Source: Legionella waltersii (GTDB lineage Bacteria > Pseudomonadota > Gammaproteobacteria > Legionellales > Legionellaceae). Taken from it: a stretch of 36,683 nt of DNA. Location of the stretch: positions 145,091 to 181,773 of the forward strand of contig NZ_LNZB01000031.1 in assembly GCF_001468085.1 (NCBI RefSeq). Reading direction: 5' to 3'. The translations under genes were made by a program, and so were the position numbers. Positions within the stretch are counted from its first letter, which is position 1. Each line of letters starts with the position of its first letter. Under the pieces are notes generated by a model. That model worked only from the letters and a program-made list of their open reading frames with translations. It did no database searches and was not told the DNA's origin. Shown piece by piece: positions 8,501-16,095 of the stretch.

Positions 8501-8902
8501 ATTTACTTCGCTCTGTTAGAGTGCGGGGAAAAAATTCCAAATTTTAGATATGGAAAAGATGCGATTTCTGTGAATACGGGGGCTTACGATCCATCAAAAT
8601 CTACAAAATGGCATGGTGGATATACCGAGCAGTCTTATCGTAACAGTGTTTTTCATAATAAGGCTCATCCAGATACTGAAGGAATAATAACAGCAAAAAC
8701 AAGCAAGTTATCTGCGTGGATTAAAACGGAAGAAGAAGAGCGAATAAAAAGAGAAGCTGCTGAAAGAAATTTAAAAAAAGAAATGCAGGATTTAAGAAAA
8801 GGAGCGCAAACACCGAGAGCTCAAGCCCTTACAAAAGCTCAAGAACATGGAGCACGTGAGTTAACCGATGAAGAGCATCGTAGAGGTATGAAAAATGGCT
8901 AA
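5534..8902 (+). CDS. Very large orphan protein (1122 aa), putative Dot/Icm effector
   Basis: A single intact frame encodes 1122 residues with no signal peptide or membrane segment. Residues 1-690 look largely alpha-helical. Residues about 693-830 are highly charged and probably coiled (SERVQHAKDTL..., TDTEKELKVYRDSK). Residues about 840-1060 look like a separate globular domain (HVFGKGNG, YHIILDTSD, KSGGILVLDKMPPKPE, FRYGKDAISVNTGAYD). The last 60 residues are strongly charged (EEEERIKREAAE..., LTDEEHRRGMKNG), including an acidic patch near the C-terminus as found in many Dot/Icm secretion signals. GGAG lies nine bases before the ATG. The stop is only 21 bases from murI, so the two may be co-transcribed. 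I recognise no family; effector status is inferred from size, composition and genomic setting. Confidence 0.75.
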   Translation: MPLYDDFILELSNTSALSLKPKDEYEAALDAILNVELDLTKFPKAIFDHELNSGRVFWSKAYVPRNWDQQSALAKDQPDVIIEFDLPKIKNIRNLAAEQRVKLGLALCGEDVLLRILQNNDVQLREYIQGKAEFGNFAPGNKPKGWDPTKADILDEAALNRIRQEAGQQLLMKMIAKKENVKHLQPLLTELDRPSADDGVTLNKCAQDLGFPATFKLIHPVPPTDTRLKDKIDAPLKAFNKEENQKAFMERVKTLDFNSFGPVLDLAEIPFKAHFSAQPINFAWNDQVTYAWARGALGAYYLEKVIPSRPGLDQVKVNEGINAGSLAELRLKLKDGGVFGAKDFIDGAISDESMPAIKRALLINFVSNTQAARQDKLDALIKAKNRQEFNDALVHLGVDRAQLGLITPEFLPVINQAIRTRVFELELDKCSPNGGHKQSPELKKVFNKLPVSQQLNLVGENNTHKVRQLVGATDTTRVKYYTGKVDPATDLDLIAKENQKIVGLRMIHNSEVAKILSGLDITLTPEKAKQINELLMVEHEWVTDLSVVGNYIQLVHNIKGICSPRDENDFYTKFNIDGHRTGLIGIVGTESSYKIKAQQDNNNLLFIEYQTTPDSPIKKLLGIVLCLEKTNDLNALKAGTFAAKFRADINSVDNLHDFLELYNANPNLKALLKLELTEESFKKLQVDAIVVKPLSERVQHAKDTLKAVNKARKPYSSEGSKIKSEADNIKNGDLYNAKKIAGMPKTKVEELVENYKDLSTECAIAIEVLLDNKDRIESALAILKENGSTRAERNAYASLKAELTDTEKELKVYRDSKAVFDDSITKLQNAETRKGHHQIEEDHLVVRALNDTVVTAPTEYVTNVAVNLSGLANPLGYRTLEPGQKETVHVFGKGNGANDTKEVGAYHIILDTSDTVVTRGGKTTTQKSGGILVLDKMPPKPETEPENAVRIAMTMAVDALERYYAKYGKAPDAEHPIPIQGTNPAQVQMIYFALLECGEKIPNFRYGKDAISVNTGAYDPSKSTKWHGGYTEQSYRNSVFHNKAHPDTEGIITAKTSKLSAWIKTEEEERIKREAAERNLKKEMQDLRKGAQTPRAQALTKAQEHGARELTDEEHRRGMKNG

Positions 8903-8923
8903 TAAAAACAAAGGAGCGCTCAA

Positions 8924-9736
8924 TTGAGTTCCAAACAGCTAGCAATAGGTGTTTTTGATTCGGGGATGGGGGGATTAACGGTTTTAAGGGCACTTAGAAG
9001 TAAGTTGCCTGAGGAGTCGTTTGTGTACCTAGGCGATACAGCTCGCCTGCCTTACGGTACTAAAAGCCCAGACACTGTTAAACAATATGCTTTGCAAATG
9101 GCAAGAATACTGGTAGAACGACGGATTAAAGCGTTGGTGATTGCTTGTAATACGGCTACCACCGCTGCACTACCTCATCTACAGAGTATGTTGACCGATG
9201 TTCCTGTTTTGGGAGTGGTGTCTCCCGGTGCTCAGGCTGCTGTAGCTGCGACGAGAAATCAAAAAGTGGCCGTTCTTGCCACCGAAACAACGATTGCTTC
9301 TAAAGCTTATCATGATCTTATTGTTGAAGCCTTACCTGAGGCAGCCATTAAAAGTCGTGCCTGCAGTGTGTTGGTGGCATTGGCTGAGGAAGGGATGGTG
9401 GATAATGCCGTGGCTAGAGAGGCCTTGAAGCATTATTTGGAGGGCTTTACTGATGAAGATGCCTTGTTATTAGGCTGCACCCATTTCCCGGTGTTTAAAC
9501 CCTTATTATCTACCATGTTGCCAGAAGGTGTCTCTGTAGTGGATTCTGCTGAGGCAACAGCGAGTACGCTTCATGCTCTACTTAAAGAAAAGGATTTGCT
9601 GAAGGCTGTTGATGGTACAAGCCCTACAACCAAATACTTGGTAACTGATTCAGTACAACGGTTTCAGCGAGTGGGGGAGATCTTTTTGGGGGAGCCTTTG
9701 TTCGTGGGTGATATTGAATTGATTGATGCGGTTTGA
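8924..9736 (+). CDS. murI: Glutamate racemase
   Basis: Interconverts L- and D-glutamate to supply D-Glu for peptidoglycan. The 270-residue length is normal. The two catalytic cysteines are in place: Cys75 in ACNTAT and Cys185 in LLGCTHFP, with Asp12 and Ser13 in VFDSGMGG and the YLGDTARLPYG motif near residue 35-45. The start is a TTG at 8924, supported by AAGGAG seven bases upstream; no ATG gives a full N-terminus. It follows the large putative effector by 21 bases, an odd neighbour for a cell-wall gene, and is followed by a palindromic repeat region. Confidence 0.97.
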   Translation: MSSKQLAIGVFDSGMGGLTVLRALRSKLPEESFVYLGDTARLPYGTKSPDTVKQYALQMARILVERRIKALVIACNTATTAALPHLQSMLTDVPVLGVVSPGAQAAVAATRNQKVAVLATETTIASKAYHDLIVEALPEAAIKSRACSVLVALAEEGMVDNAVAREALKHYLEGFTDEDALLLGCTHFPVFKPLLSTMLPEGVSVVDSAEATASTLHALLKEKDLLKAVDGTSPTTKYLVTDSVQRFQRVGEIFLGEPLFVGDIELIDAV

Positions 9737-9778
9737 TGGATTTTCCGTGTTGGTTTGCTGCTTCTAACTGTTGCATAT

Positions 9779-10236
9779 ATCCGCTCCCTCACGGCTGAGG
9801 TATCGACTCATTTTATAGTCCCTCGGCTAATCTCTTCTCTGATGGTCTGTAAGCGTAGGTCCGGCACTTCGCCCAATAGCGCTGCCTTAAGCAGCGTTAT
9901 TCGTGAAAGCGGATAGTTCCATATCCGCTTGCTGACGCGCGCGGCTCGGTTCACTCCCTGCTGTGACTAGGATTTGATTCAGACAGCAAAGAAGAAACCG
10001 AGCCGCGCGCGTCAGCAAGCGGAGCGATGCGGGGCGTATAGAAGAACCTAATGAAACCGCTTGAGGCAGCACCATTAGGCAAAGAACCCGACTTTGGGTA
10101 TAAATACCCCATTTAAAAAATGAGTCGATCCCTCAGCCCTCACGGTCGCGGCTCGGTTTGCACAAGGAGGGGGAAGGACCCCAGTGGGTCCCTCCCCACT
10201 CGGCTCAAACCGAGCCGCGACCGTAAGGGAGCGGAT
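9779..10236. repeat. Large nested palindromic element, copy A
   Basis: This fills nearly all of the 516-base gap after murI. The outermost ends are inverted (ATCCGCTCCCTCACGG ... CCGTAAGGGAGCGGAT). Inside, TGAGTCGA/TCGACTCA and ggcagc/gctgcc blocks pair across the element. An inner perfect inverted repeat (CGCTTGCTGACGCGCGCGG and its complement) brackets a central segment of about 45 bases (CTCCCTGCTGTGACTAGG...CAGACAGCAAAG). The right end also contains a hairpin of the GGACCCC type (about 10170-10198) in its own inverted arms. No open frame of substance and no transposase are present, so it is a non-autonomous element. Related copies lie at 19057, 31662 and 36465. Confidence 0.85.
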
Positions 10237-10252
10237 AACTGAGTACAATCAA

Positions 10253-10972
10253 TTAAACAATAGTACACCACTGGTGCGGCTTCTCAGGGGTAACCCCTTC
10301 ATTTAAATCAATTTCGAAAAACGTAATATCAACATACAATCTCAACGCATTTTGTAACAATCCATTAGCCTTCTCCCAAAGTCGGTTGTGACTATTCACA
10401 GGATAGCTGTCTGCAATATTATTCAGCAGAGCTAAACAGTGTCGATGATTGTCGTTTAAAGGTTTAGCTGCTGCAAAGGAACCTCTTGGTGGATTAACGG
10501 GTTGTGGTGCTTCATGTTGTTGTTCTATAAATTTCAAGACCATTGAAAAACTAGGGTCGCAAATACAATGCAGTATTGATGTTAAGTCATGATATAGGAT
10601 GGCTTGAGGTGCTTGTAGCATCTCCGTTAACAGATCAATCAAAGGACTGATTTTGGGTGACATTGCTGTTTGTTGGAGAGTTTGCATCGCGAGCTCAAAC
10701 TGAGTTTTTCGTGCTAAAAGATCGTTTCGCCAATTCATTAATTGGCAGTAAAAGTTAATCGGTTCGTAAGTTGGTTTCTCTTCTTGTTGAAAATCATGAT
10801 GTTCACTTGGGAGGTGATTCTCTATCAAGTCAATTAAAGCGGCAATGTCATTCATTTTAGGAAGATCTTGAATAATGAGTTTTGCTTGTTGGTAGGATTT
10901 TTTGGGTGGCTTTGATTTGCAAAATTTTTCAAGCCATAGGCTGTAATGGTGCATGATTAGATGTTCTTTCAT
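10253..10972 (-). CDS. Orphan protein with C-terminal CaaX box (CTIV), putative effector
   Basis: A 239-residue, probably helical protein with no recognised family. It ends in PHQWCTIV then stop; the last four residues CTIV fit the CaaX pattern (Cys, two small or aliphatic residues, Val). The body shows amphipathic helices (for example LIDLLTEMLQAPQAILYHDL) and a His/Gln-rich region. The start at 10972 (MKEHLIMHHYS) is chosen because GGAG lies eight bases upstream; GTG/ATG codons further upstream overlap that site. It begins 44 bases after gpsA on the same strand, so it may be the last gene of the rhodanese-grxC-secB-gpsA operon, and it ends 16 bases from palindromic element A. The CaaX box is weaker evidence here than at 4669 because no polybasic stretch or second Cys precedes it. 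Confidence 0.7.
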   Translation of the reverse strand: MKEHLIMHHYSLWLEKFCKSKPPKKSYQQAKLIIQDLPKMNDIAALIDLIENHLPSEHHDFQQEEKPTYEPINFYCQLMNWRNDLLARKTQFELAMQTLQQTAMSPKISPLIDLLTEMLQAPQAILYHDLTSILHCICDPSFSMVLKFIEQQHEAPQPVNPPRGSFAAAKPLNDNHRHCLALLNNIADSYPVNSHNRLWEKANGLLQNALRLYVDITFFEIDLNEGVTPEKPHQWCTIV

Positions 10973-11016
10973 AGCCATCACTCCAAATCATAAGTGTTAT
11001 GGCAATCCCTTCTCCC

Positions 11017-12006
11017 TTATTCTTCCTTGGCTGGTCGACTCATTAAGTTAACCACTGCTTCATTGGCTTTGATTTTTCCAGTTAATAGCGCATTGATTTG
11101 TTCACAAATAGGCATTTCAATGCCTTTATTGCGAGCAAGAGTACATACTTGTGCGGCATTGTATTTACCCTCTACAACTTGGCCGATTTGCTTTTCAGCT
11201 TCGTCAATAGGAGTCCCGCGACCTAGCAGTTGACCAAAACGGCGATTTCTGGATTGATCATCTGTGCAAGTTAACACCAAATCACCCACTCCTGCAAGCC
11301 CTAAAAAGGTCTCTTGTTTGGCACCTAAACTGATCCCTAGGCGTCTCATCTCTGCAAGTCCACGAGTAATAAGGGCAGCCTTGGAATTTGCTCCGAAACC
11401 CATACCATCGCTAATGCCGCAAGCAATCGCTAGAATATTTTTTACGGCCCCACAAAGTTGTACCCCTATTAGATCATCACATAGATACACTCGTAAATTT
11501 TCGTAATGAAACAATGCTTGGATGTGCTTTTGGTAGCTGATGTTATTAGCCGCTAGAGTGACAGCCGTGGGTAGAAACCTCGCTACTTCTTTAGCAAAAG
11601 AAGGGCCTGATAAAATCGCAACCGGGAAATCATTCCCAAAAGTTTGGGCGACAATGTCACTGAGGAGGCAGTTACTTTTGGGATCCACACCTTTGGTTAA
11701 CCAGGTAAGACCTTTCGGTTTTGGATTTATTCTCCGAATTAAATCGGCAAATCCATGCGAAGGGATAGCAATGATCACGTCATCAGCTTCTTGTAAGCAA
11801 TACTGCAAATCGGCATGTGGCTTGATATTGCTGGGAAAAGGAGAATCAGGGAGATACGCTGAGTTTACGCCTTCTTTGGACATTTGAGCGACTTGCTGTG
11901 GATCATGACTCCACAGCAAAACCTGATGCCCAATTTGTGCTAAATGAAGGGCAACTGCGGTGCCCCAAGAGCCGGCACCGAGAATGGCAACCGTTTGTTT
12001 TTTCAT
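11017..12006 (-). CDS. gpsA: Glycerol-3-phosphate dehydrogenase [NAD(P)+]
   Basis: Makes sn-glycerol 3-phosphate from dihydroxyacetone phosphate for phospholipid synthesis; cytosolic. The 329-residue protein has the N-terminal dinucleotide-binding GAGSWG (residues 10-15), the family signature LSGPSFAKE (132-140), the active-site Lys106 in LTKG and Lys189 in GAVKN, and the C-terminal NSKAALITRGLAEM and AGVGDLVLTCTDDQSRNRRFG motifs that bind substrate. It is 14 bases downstream of secB in the order found in E. coli. Confidence 0.97.
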   Translation of the reverse strand: MKKQTVAILGAGSWGTAVALHLAQIGHQVLLWSHDPQQVAQMSKEGVNSAYLPDSPFPSNIKPHADLQYCLQEADDVIIAIPSHGFADLIRRINPKPKGLTWLTKGVDPKSNCLLSDIVAQTFGNDFPVAILSGPSFAKEVARFLPTAVTLAANNISYQKHIQALFHYENLRVYLCDDLIGVQLCGAVKNILAIACGISDGMGFGANSKAALITRGLAEMRRLGISLGAKQETFLGLAGVGDLVLTCTDDQSRNRRFGQLLGRGTPIDEAEKQIGQVVEGKYNAAQVCTLARNKGIEMPICEQINALLTGKIKANEAVVNLMSRPAKEE

Positions 12007-12020
12007 GGTAATGACTTTCT

Positions 12021-12482
12021 TTAGCTAGTAGCCCCTTCTTTTTGTTTCTCTTGAAGCTGTTGCATGTATAGTGCATCAAAATTAATTGGTGCGAGTACGA
12101 GTTGTGGGAAGCTGCCACGAATCACTTGAGAAGTAATGGCTTCTCGAGCATACGGGAAAAGAATGCTCGGGCAGAAGCTGTTGAGCAAATGATCCAACTG
12201 ATCGTCTGGAGCACCTTGAATCGTAAAAATACCAGCTTGTTTTACTTCGACTAAGAATGCGGTTGATTTTTGATTTTGAACGGTAGCAGTAACCGTTAAA
12301 ACGACTTCATAAACATGGGGTTCTAACACGGTACTATTGGTGTTTAAATCCAATTTAAGCTCAGGCTCCCATTGTTGTTGGAACACGGCAGGCGTATTCG
12401 GTGTTTCGTAGGAAAGATCTTTCACGTAAATTCTTTGAATCATGAACTGAGCTTCTTGGTTGTTTTGTACTTGTTCTACCAT
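12021..12482 (-). CDS. secB: Protein-export chaperone SecB
   Basis: SecB is a tetrameric cytosolic chaperone that keeps precursors unfolded and delivers them to SecA. The 153-residue length matches (E. coli 155). Typical motifs are present: [17 protein letters not shown] near the N-terminus, [22 protein letters not shown], the [18 protein letters not shown] segment and the [16 protein letters not shown]-terminal region. GAGG lies upstream of the ATG. It sits between grxC (four bases upstream) and gpsA, as in many Gammaproteobacteria. Confidence 0.97.
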   Translation of the reverse strand: MVEQVQNNQEAQFMIQRIYVKDLSYETPNTPAVFQQQWEPELKLDLNTNSTVLEPHVYEVVLTVTATVQNQKSTAFLVEVKQAGIFTIQGAPDDQLDHLLNSFCPSILFPYAREAITSQVIRGSFPQLVLAPINFDALYMQQLQEKQKEGATS

Positions 12483-12486
12483 TTTA

Positions 12487-12744
12487 TTATTTTCCTCTTA
12501 ATAGTGTATCTAATTTACCCTCTTGCTCTAGGGCGTATAAATCTTCACAGCCGCCAATCGCTTGGCCATTGATAAAAATTTGCGGGACTGTGTGTCTGCC
12601 ACTTCTTTGGATCATTTCATCGCGTAGTTCTGTCTGTATATCAACACGCATATCGATATAGTCTATCCCTTTCTTGTCCAGTAACTTCCTGGCTTTTGTA
12701 CAGTAAGGGCAATAACCAGTGGAGTACATGATTACGCTAGTCAT
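12487..12744 (-). CDS. grxC: Glutaredoxin 3
   Basis: Small dithiol glutaredoxin of 85 residues. The active site is CPYC (Cys12-Cys15), followed by the cis-Pro region TVPQIFI and the glutathione-binding GGCEDLYAL. It reduces disulfides and glutathionylated proteins using glutathione. The extra Cys in GGC is also found in E. coli Grx3. It lies four bases upstream of secB, in one operon. Confidence 0.97.
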   Translation of the reverse strand: MTSVIMYSTGYCPYCTKARKLLDKKGIDYIDMRVDIQTELRDEMIQRSGRHTVPQIFINGQAIGGCEDLYALEQEGKLDTLLRGK

Positions 12745-12748
12745 GAAG

Positions 12749-13168
12749 TTATTTTCCTTTTACAAGTGGAAGATCGGCGTTTTGCCATGCATCAAGTCCC
12801 CCACCTAGTACCAGTGGTTCAAAACCTTTGGTTTTAATCTTCGCCGCCAAGCTTTGCGATTGGATACCCTTTGAACAGATGAGCACAATGGGTTTGTTTT
12901 TGTACTTAGACATTTTTTGCGAATCAAAGTCTTCAGGATTGGTCTGAATCGAATTTAAAATATGACCATTTTTAAAGGTCTCTTTATCTCGAATATCGAT
13001 AAGCACGACTTTGTCCTCATTCATTAAATCGACGACTTTATGTGGGCTTAGGGATTTTGCTCTGGTTTTTTGCGAATGTATTTCATTGATAAAAAATAGT
13101 ATTAATACGACTACGAAACCGAGCCATAGCTGCCAGTGGTTTATTACAAATTGACCAAATTGTTCCAT
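12749..13168 (-). CDS. yibN: Membrane-anchored rhodanese-domain protein (YibN type)
   Basis: A 139-residue protein with one N-terminal membrane segment (about residues 13-29, LWLGFVVVLILFF) and a cytosolic rhodanese domain. The likely catalytic cysteine is Cys98 in VLICSKGIQSQSLA, with the VVLIDIRDKETFKNGHI and LGGGLDAWQNADLPL motifs of the fold. In E. coli the gene order yibN-grxC-secB-gpsA is the same. Rhodanese domains move sulfur or sense redox state; the physiological substrate of this group is not settled. It is the first gene of the four- or five-gene minus-strand operon. Confidence 0.92.
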   Translation of the reverse strand: MEQFGQFVINHWQLWLGFVVVLILFFINEIHSQKTRAKSLSPHKVVDLMNEDKVVLIDIRDKETFKNGHILNSIQTNPEDFDSQKMSKYKNKPIVLICSKGIQSQSLAAKIKTKGFEPLVLGGGLDAWQNADLPLVKGK

Positions 13169-13229
13169 AGTTAACTCAATAATGGGATTAGTTTGCTAAA
13201 TTATCCTCAGAATATCATTGGAACGCAAG

Positions 13230-13787
13230 CTAAAGTGAATGAGCCCCCTTTTTTAAGAGGACGTAGACCGCACCCGTACCGCCATCTTTGGGTAAGGCAC
13301 TGTGAAAAGCGAGTACTTCTTCAAATTGAGGTAGCCATCGATTTACCAGGTTTTTTATCACGGGACGAGCACCTTGATGACCACCTTTTCCATGAATGAT
13401 GAGCAAACAACGTTTGTGATTGTGTTTTTGTTTTTCAATAAATCGCAGCAGAGAACGCCTGGCCTCTTCGGAAGTTAAACCATGAAGATCAAGTCGTGCC
13501 TCCCAAGGGATGAGGCCATTCTTTAAATCACGGAATCGGCGGTTAGGTATGCTGGGATCTGAGTAAGACAGTATTGATTCAGACAGGACTGGATCGCTGA
13601 TGTAATCCGACAGGAATAATTCCTTAGGGGCTGGTGTTAACTGTTTAGGTTTGTTCTTCGGACTCTTTGTTTCGGGAGGGGGTGTTTTTATATCTATGCG
13701 TTTTTTTGCATTTTTCAGTGGTTTTACCGCTTGCATGTGTTCACGAAAGAGCTCTTTATCTTCGTCAGAGATTGGCTTATCGGTCAT
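13230..13787 (-). CDS. smrB: Smr-domain endonuclease SmrB
   Basis: A 185-residue protein (E. coli SmrB 183) with a charged N-terminal arm and a C-terminal Smr domain. The LDLHGLT motif (99-105) and HGKGGH (132-137) mark the domain, and FHSALPKDGGTGAVYVLL closes it. In E. coli SmrB cleaves mRNA between collided ribosomes so they can be rescued. The start at 13787 (MTDKPISDEDKELF) aligns with the family; an in-frame ATG at 13826 would add 13 unlikely residues. It is divergent from prmB-aroC, as in E. coli, though a hairpin repeat lies between the two. Confidence 0.93.
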   Translation of the reverse strand: MTDKPISDEDKELFREHMQAVKPLKNAKKRIDIKTPPPETKSPKNKPKQLTPAPKELFLSDYISDPVLSESILSYSDPSIPNRRFRDLKNGLIPWEARLDLHGLTSEEARRSLLRFIEKQKHNHKRCLLIIHGKGGHQGARPVIKNLVNRWLPQFEEVLAFHSALPKDGGTGAVYVLLKKGAHSL

Positions 13788-13870
13788 TTTGGGCTGTAGG
13801 TAAAATGGTATGATTAAATTATACATGAGAGTAATGGGAGGGAGGAAGGGGAGAGAGAGAATGAAGGAAA

Positions 13871-13898
13871 GGGACGGACCCCAGTGGGGTCCGTCCCC
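13871..13898. repeat. 28-29 bp hairpin repeat (GGACGGACCCC family)
   Basis: GGGACGGACCCC-AGT-GGGGTCCGTCCC(C) lies alone in the divergent gap between smrB and prmB, followed by degenerate partial copies (CGAGGTTTATCCGTCCCCGAGG). It is about 115 bases from the prmB start, so it may affect that promoter region. Confidence 0.9.
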
Positions 13899-14012
13899 GA
13901 GATTTACCCGAGGTTTATCCGTCCCCGAGGTCTATGCCGGAGTTACTATTTTTGTCTACCAATAAAATGGTGTACAATTTCAACCTTTTATTACGAGAAG
14001 AATTAGTCACCT

Positions 14013-14927
14013 ATGAGCAGTTTCTTTATCAAAGACACCGAGGAATTAGTCAGTATTCTAGATTTCTTGCGCTATAGTTTATCTGCCGCAGAGCAAGCAA
14101 ATCTCTACTATGGGCATGGCACAGACAACGCATGGGATGATATGCGATCGCTGATTTTAAGAAGCTTATCATTGCCCTATGATTTGGACCCATTATTGCT
14201 GAATGCTCGACTTACAGTGAATGAGCGAAAACACCTGTGCATGCAGTTGGATAAACGCATTAATCAACGCGTCCCAGTTCCTTACTTAATTAAAGAAGCT
14301 TATTTCTGTGATTTACCATTTTATGTTGATGAGCGCGTATTAATTCCTCGTTCACCAATAGCGGAGTTAATCAGCCAACAGTTTTCACCTTGGGTTGATT
14401 CTGAACAGGTGAAGAATATCCTTGATTTATGTACTGGGAGTGGCTGTATCGCCATTGCTTGTTGTTATGCTTTTCCTGAGGCTCAGGTTGATGCGGTAGA
14501 TATTTCCAAAGAGGCCTTAGCCGTTGCGGCTATCAATCGTGAGAAGTTAGACGTGGAGGAACAACTGGAATTGATTGAGTCTGATTGTTTTTCTGCATTA
14601 CAACCTAAAAAATACGACGTCATTGTGAGCAATCCTCCCTACGTCAGTAAAGATGAAATGCAGACTCTTCCAGATGAGTATCGTCATGAGCCTGTTTTGG
14701 CATTAGAAACTGCGAATAATGGATTGGCAATTGTTGAAAATATTTTGAAAAATGCTCATGCTTATTTAAACGACCAAGGTGTCTTAATTGTTGAAGTAGG
14801 TAATAGCGAGGAAGCCTTGTGTGAAGCATTCCCCAATGTACCGTTTTTGTGGCTTGAATTTAGTAACGGAGGGCAAGGGGTGTTTATCGTTACGAAAGAA
14901 CAGCTGAACGAAGCCGGATTTTCATAA
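14013..14927 (+). CDS. prmB: Ribosomal protein L3 N5-glutamine methyltransferase
   Basis: PrmB methylates a glutamine of ribosomal protein L3 using S-adenosylmethionine. The 304-residue protein has an N-terminal helical domain, the SAM-binding LDLCTGSGC (137-145), the acidic VDAVDIS loop that holds the SAM ribose (159-165) and the glutamine-binding NPPY at 207-210 in SNPPYVS. The family to which it belongs also includes PrmC; the neighbouring smrB and aroC favour PrmB. A possible -10 TACAAT lies at 13973-13978. Confidence 0.95.
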   Translation: MSSFFIKDTEELVSILDFLRYSLSAAEQANLYYGHGTDNAWDDMRSLILRSLSLPYDLDPLLLNARLTVNERKHLCMQLDKRINQRVPVPYLIKEAYFCDLPFYVDERVLIPRSPIAELISQQFSPWVDSEQVKNILDLCTGSGCIAIACCYAFPEAQVDAVDISKEALAVAAINREKLDVEEQLELIESDCFSALQPKKYDVIVSNPPYVSKDEMQTLPDEYRHEPVLALETANNGLAIVENILKNAHAYLNDQGVLIVEVGNSEEALCEAFPNVPFLWLEFSNGGQGVFIVTKEQLNEAGFS

Positions 14928-14960
14928 CACCCTGGAAATTAATAACGGGGCTTACTAAAA

Positions 14961-15003
14961 CCATTTTTAATGAAGGGATGGGGTTTTTACGTAAGTCCTG
15001 AAT
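14961..15003 (-). repeat. Dispersed 40-bp repeat (ATCAGGACTTACG family)
   Basis: Read on the minus strand this is ATTCAGGACTTACG...CCCATCCCTTC...AAAATGG. It matches the copy at 22996-23036 along its length and the partial copy at 36394-36414. It occupies the gap between prmB and aroC, ending 18 bases before the aroC start codon. Confidence 0.75.
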
Positions 15004-15020
15004 CAGTTAAGTGAGATGGC

Positions 15021-16082
15021 ATGTCAGGTAACACTTTCGGAACATTATTTGCTGTAACAACATTTGGCGAGAGTCATGGGCCGGCAATTGGATGTGTGGT
15101 TGATGGGTGTCCACCTGGCATGCTTTTGCAGGAAGAGGACATTCAACCATTTTTGGATAAACGCAAACCAGGTCAATCCAAATACACCACTCAAAGACGT
15201 GAGGATGATAAAGTAGACATTTTATCTGGAGTATTTGCCGGAAAAACCACAGGTGCACCGATTGCCCTATTGATTAAAAACACCGATCAGCGCTCCAGTG
15301 ACTATGAGGACATTAAAGATCTATTTCGTCCTGGCCATGCTGATTTTACCTATCATCATAAATACGGACATCGTGATTATCGTGGTGGAGGGCGTTCATC
15401 AGCCAGAGAAACCGCGGCACGTGTAGCCGCTGGAGCAATTGCACGGCTGTACCTCCAGCGTCATTTGAACGTTGAAATAGTTGGCTACTTGCAGCAAATG
15501 GGTGATCTAGTTTTGGATTTTGAAGACGAGAAGGAAATCCCTAAAAACGCTTTTTTTTGTCCTAATAACAAGCAAATTCAAGATTTGGCGGATTACATAG
15601 AGCGTCTCCGTCGCCAAGGCGACTCCGTGGGTGCTCGAGTCAAGGTTATCGCACGGGGTGTACCAATAGGTCTGGGTGATCCCGTTTTTGATAAATTAGA
15701 TGCCACATTAGCCTATGCCATGATGTCCATCAACGCGGTGAAAGGCGTGGAAATTGGTGCGGGTTTTGCGGCAGTGGAGCAATTGGGTAGTGTGCATCGA
15801 GATCAAATGTCTAAAAAGGGCTTTTTGAGTAATAATGCGGGTGGAATTTTGGGCGGTATTGCTACAGGTCAGGCCATTGAGCTTAGTATCGCTCTTAAAC
15901 CTACTTCGAGTATTGTCACACCAGGCCAAACGATCAATACTGCAGGCGAGGAAGTGCCGGTAGTGACTAAAGGTAGGCACGACCCTTGCGTAGGTATTCG
16001 CGCAGTACCCATTGCAGAAGCCATGATGGCATTGGTTTTGATGGATCATTATTTAAGACATAAAGCACAATGTCATTTTTGA
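15021..16082 (+). CDS. aroC: Chorismate synthase
   Basis: Last step of the shikimate pathway: converts 5-enolpyruvylshikimate 3-phosphate to chorismate using reduced FMN. The 353-residue protein carries the family signatures [18 protein letters not shown] near residue 15, the [29 protein letters not shown] region split around residue 105-130, and GAGFAAVE and [17 protein letters not shown] near the C-terminus. Length and motifs show it is intact. It is followed after 13 bases by asd. Confidence 0.98.
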   Translation: MSGNTFGTLFAVTTFGESHGPAIGCVVDGCPPGMLLQEEDIQPFLDKRKPGQSKYTTQRREDDKVDILSGVFAGKTTGAPIALLIKNTDQRSSDYEDIKDLFRPGHADFTYHHKYGHRDYRGGGRSSARETAARVAAGAIARLYLQRHLNVEIVGYLQQMGDLVLDFEDEKEIPKNAFFCPNNKQIQDLADYIERLRRQGDSVGARVKVIARGVPIGLGDPVFDKLDATLAYAMMSINAVKGVEIGAGFAAVEQLGSVHRDQMSKKGFLSNNAGGILGGIATGQAIELSIALKPTSSIVTPGQTINTAGEEVPVVTKGRHDPCVGIRAVPIAEAMMALVLMDHYLRHKAQCHF

Positions 16083-16095
16083 ATATAGAGGTTAT

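Noticed and set aside
9887..10075. Short frame inside palindromic element A
   Set aside because: It follows the inverted-repeat sequence and a similar frame appears in element B only because the sequence is shared; no start signal.
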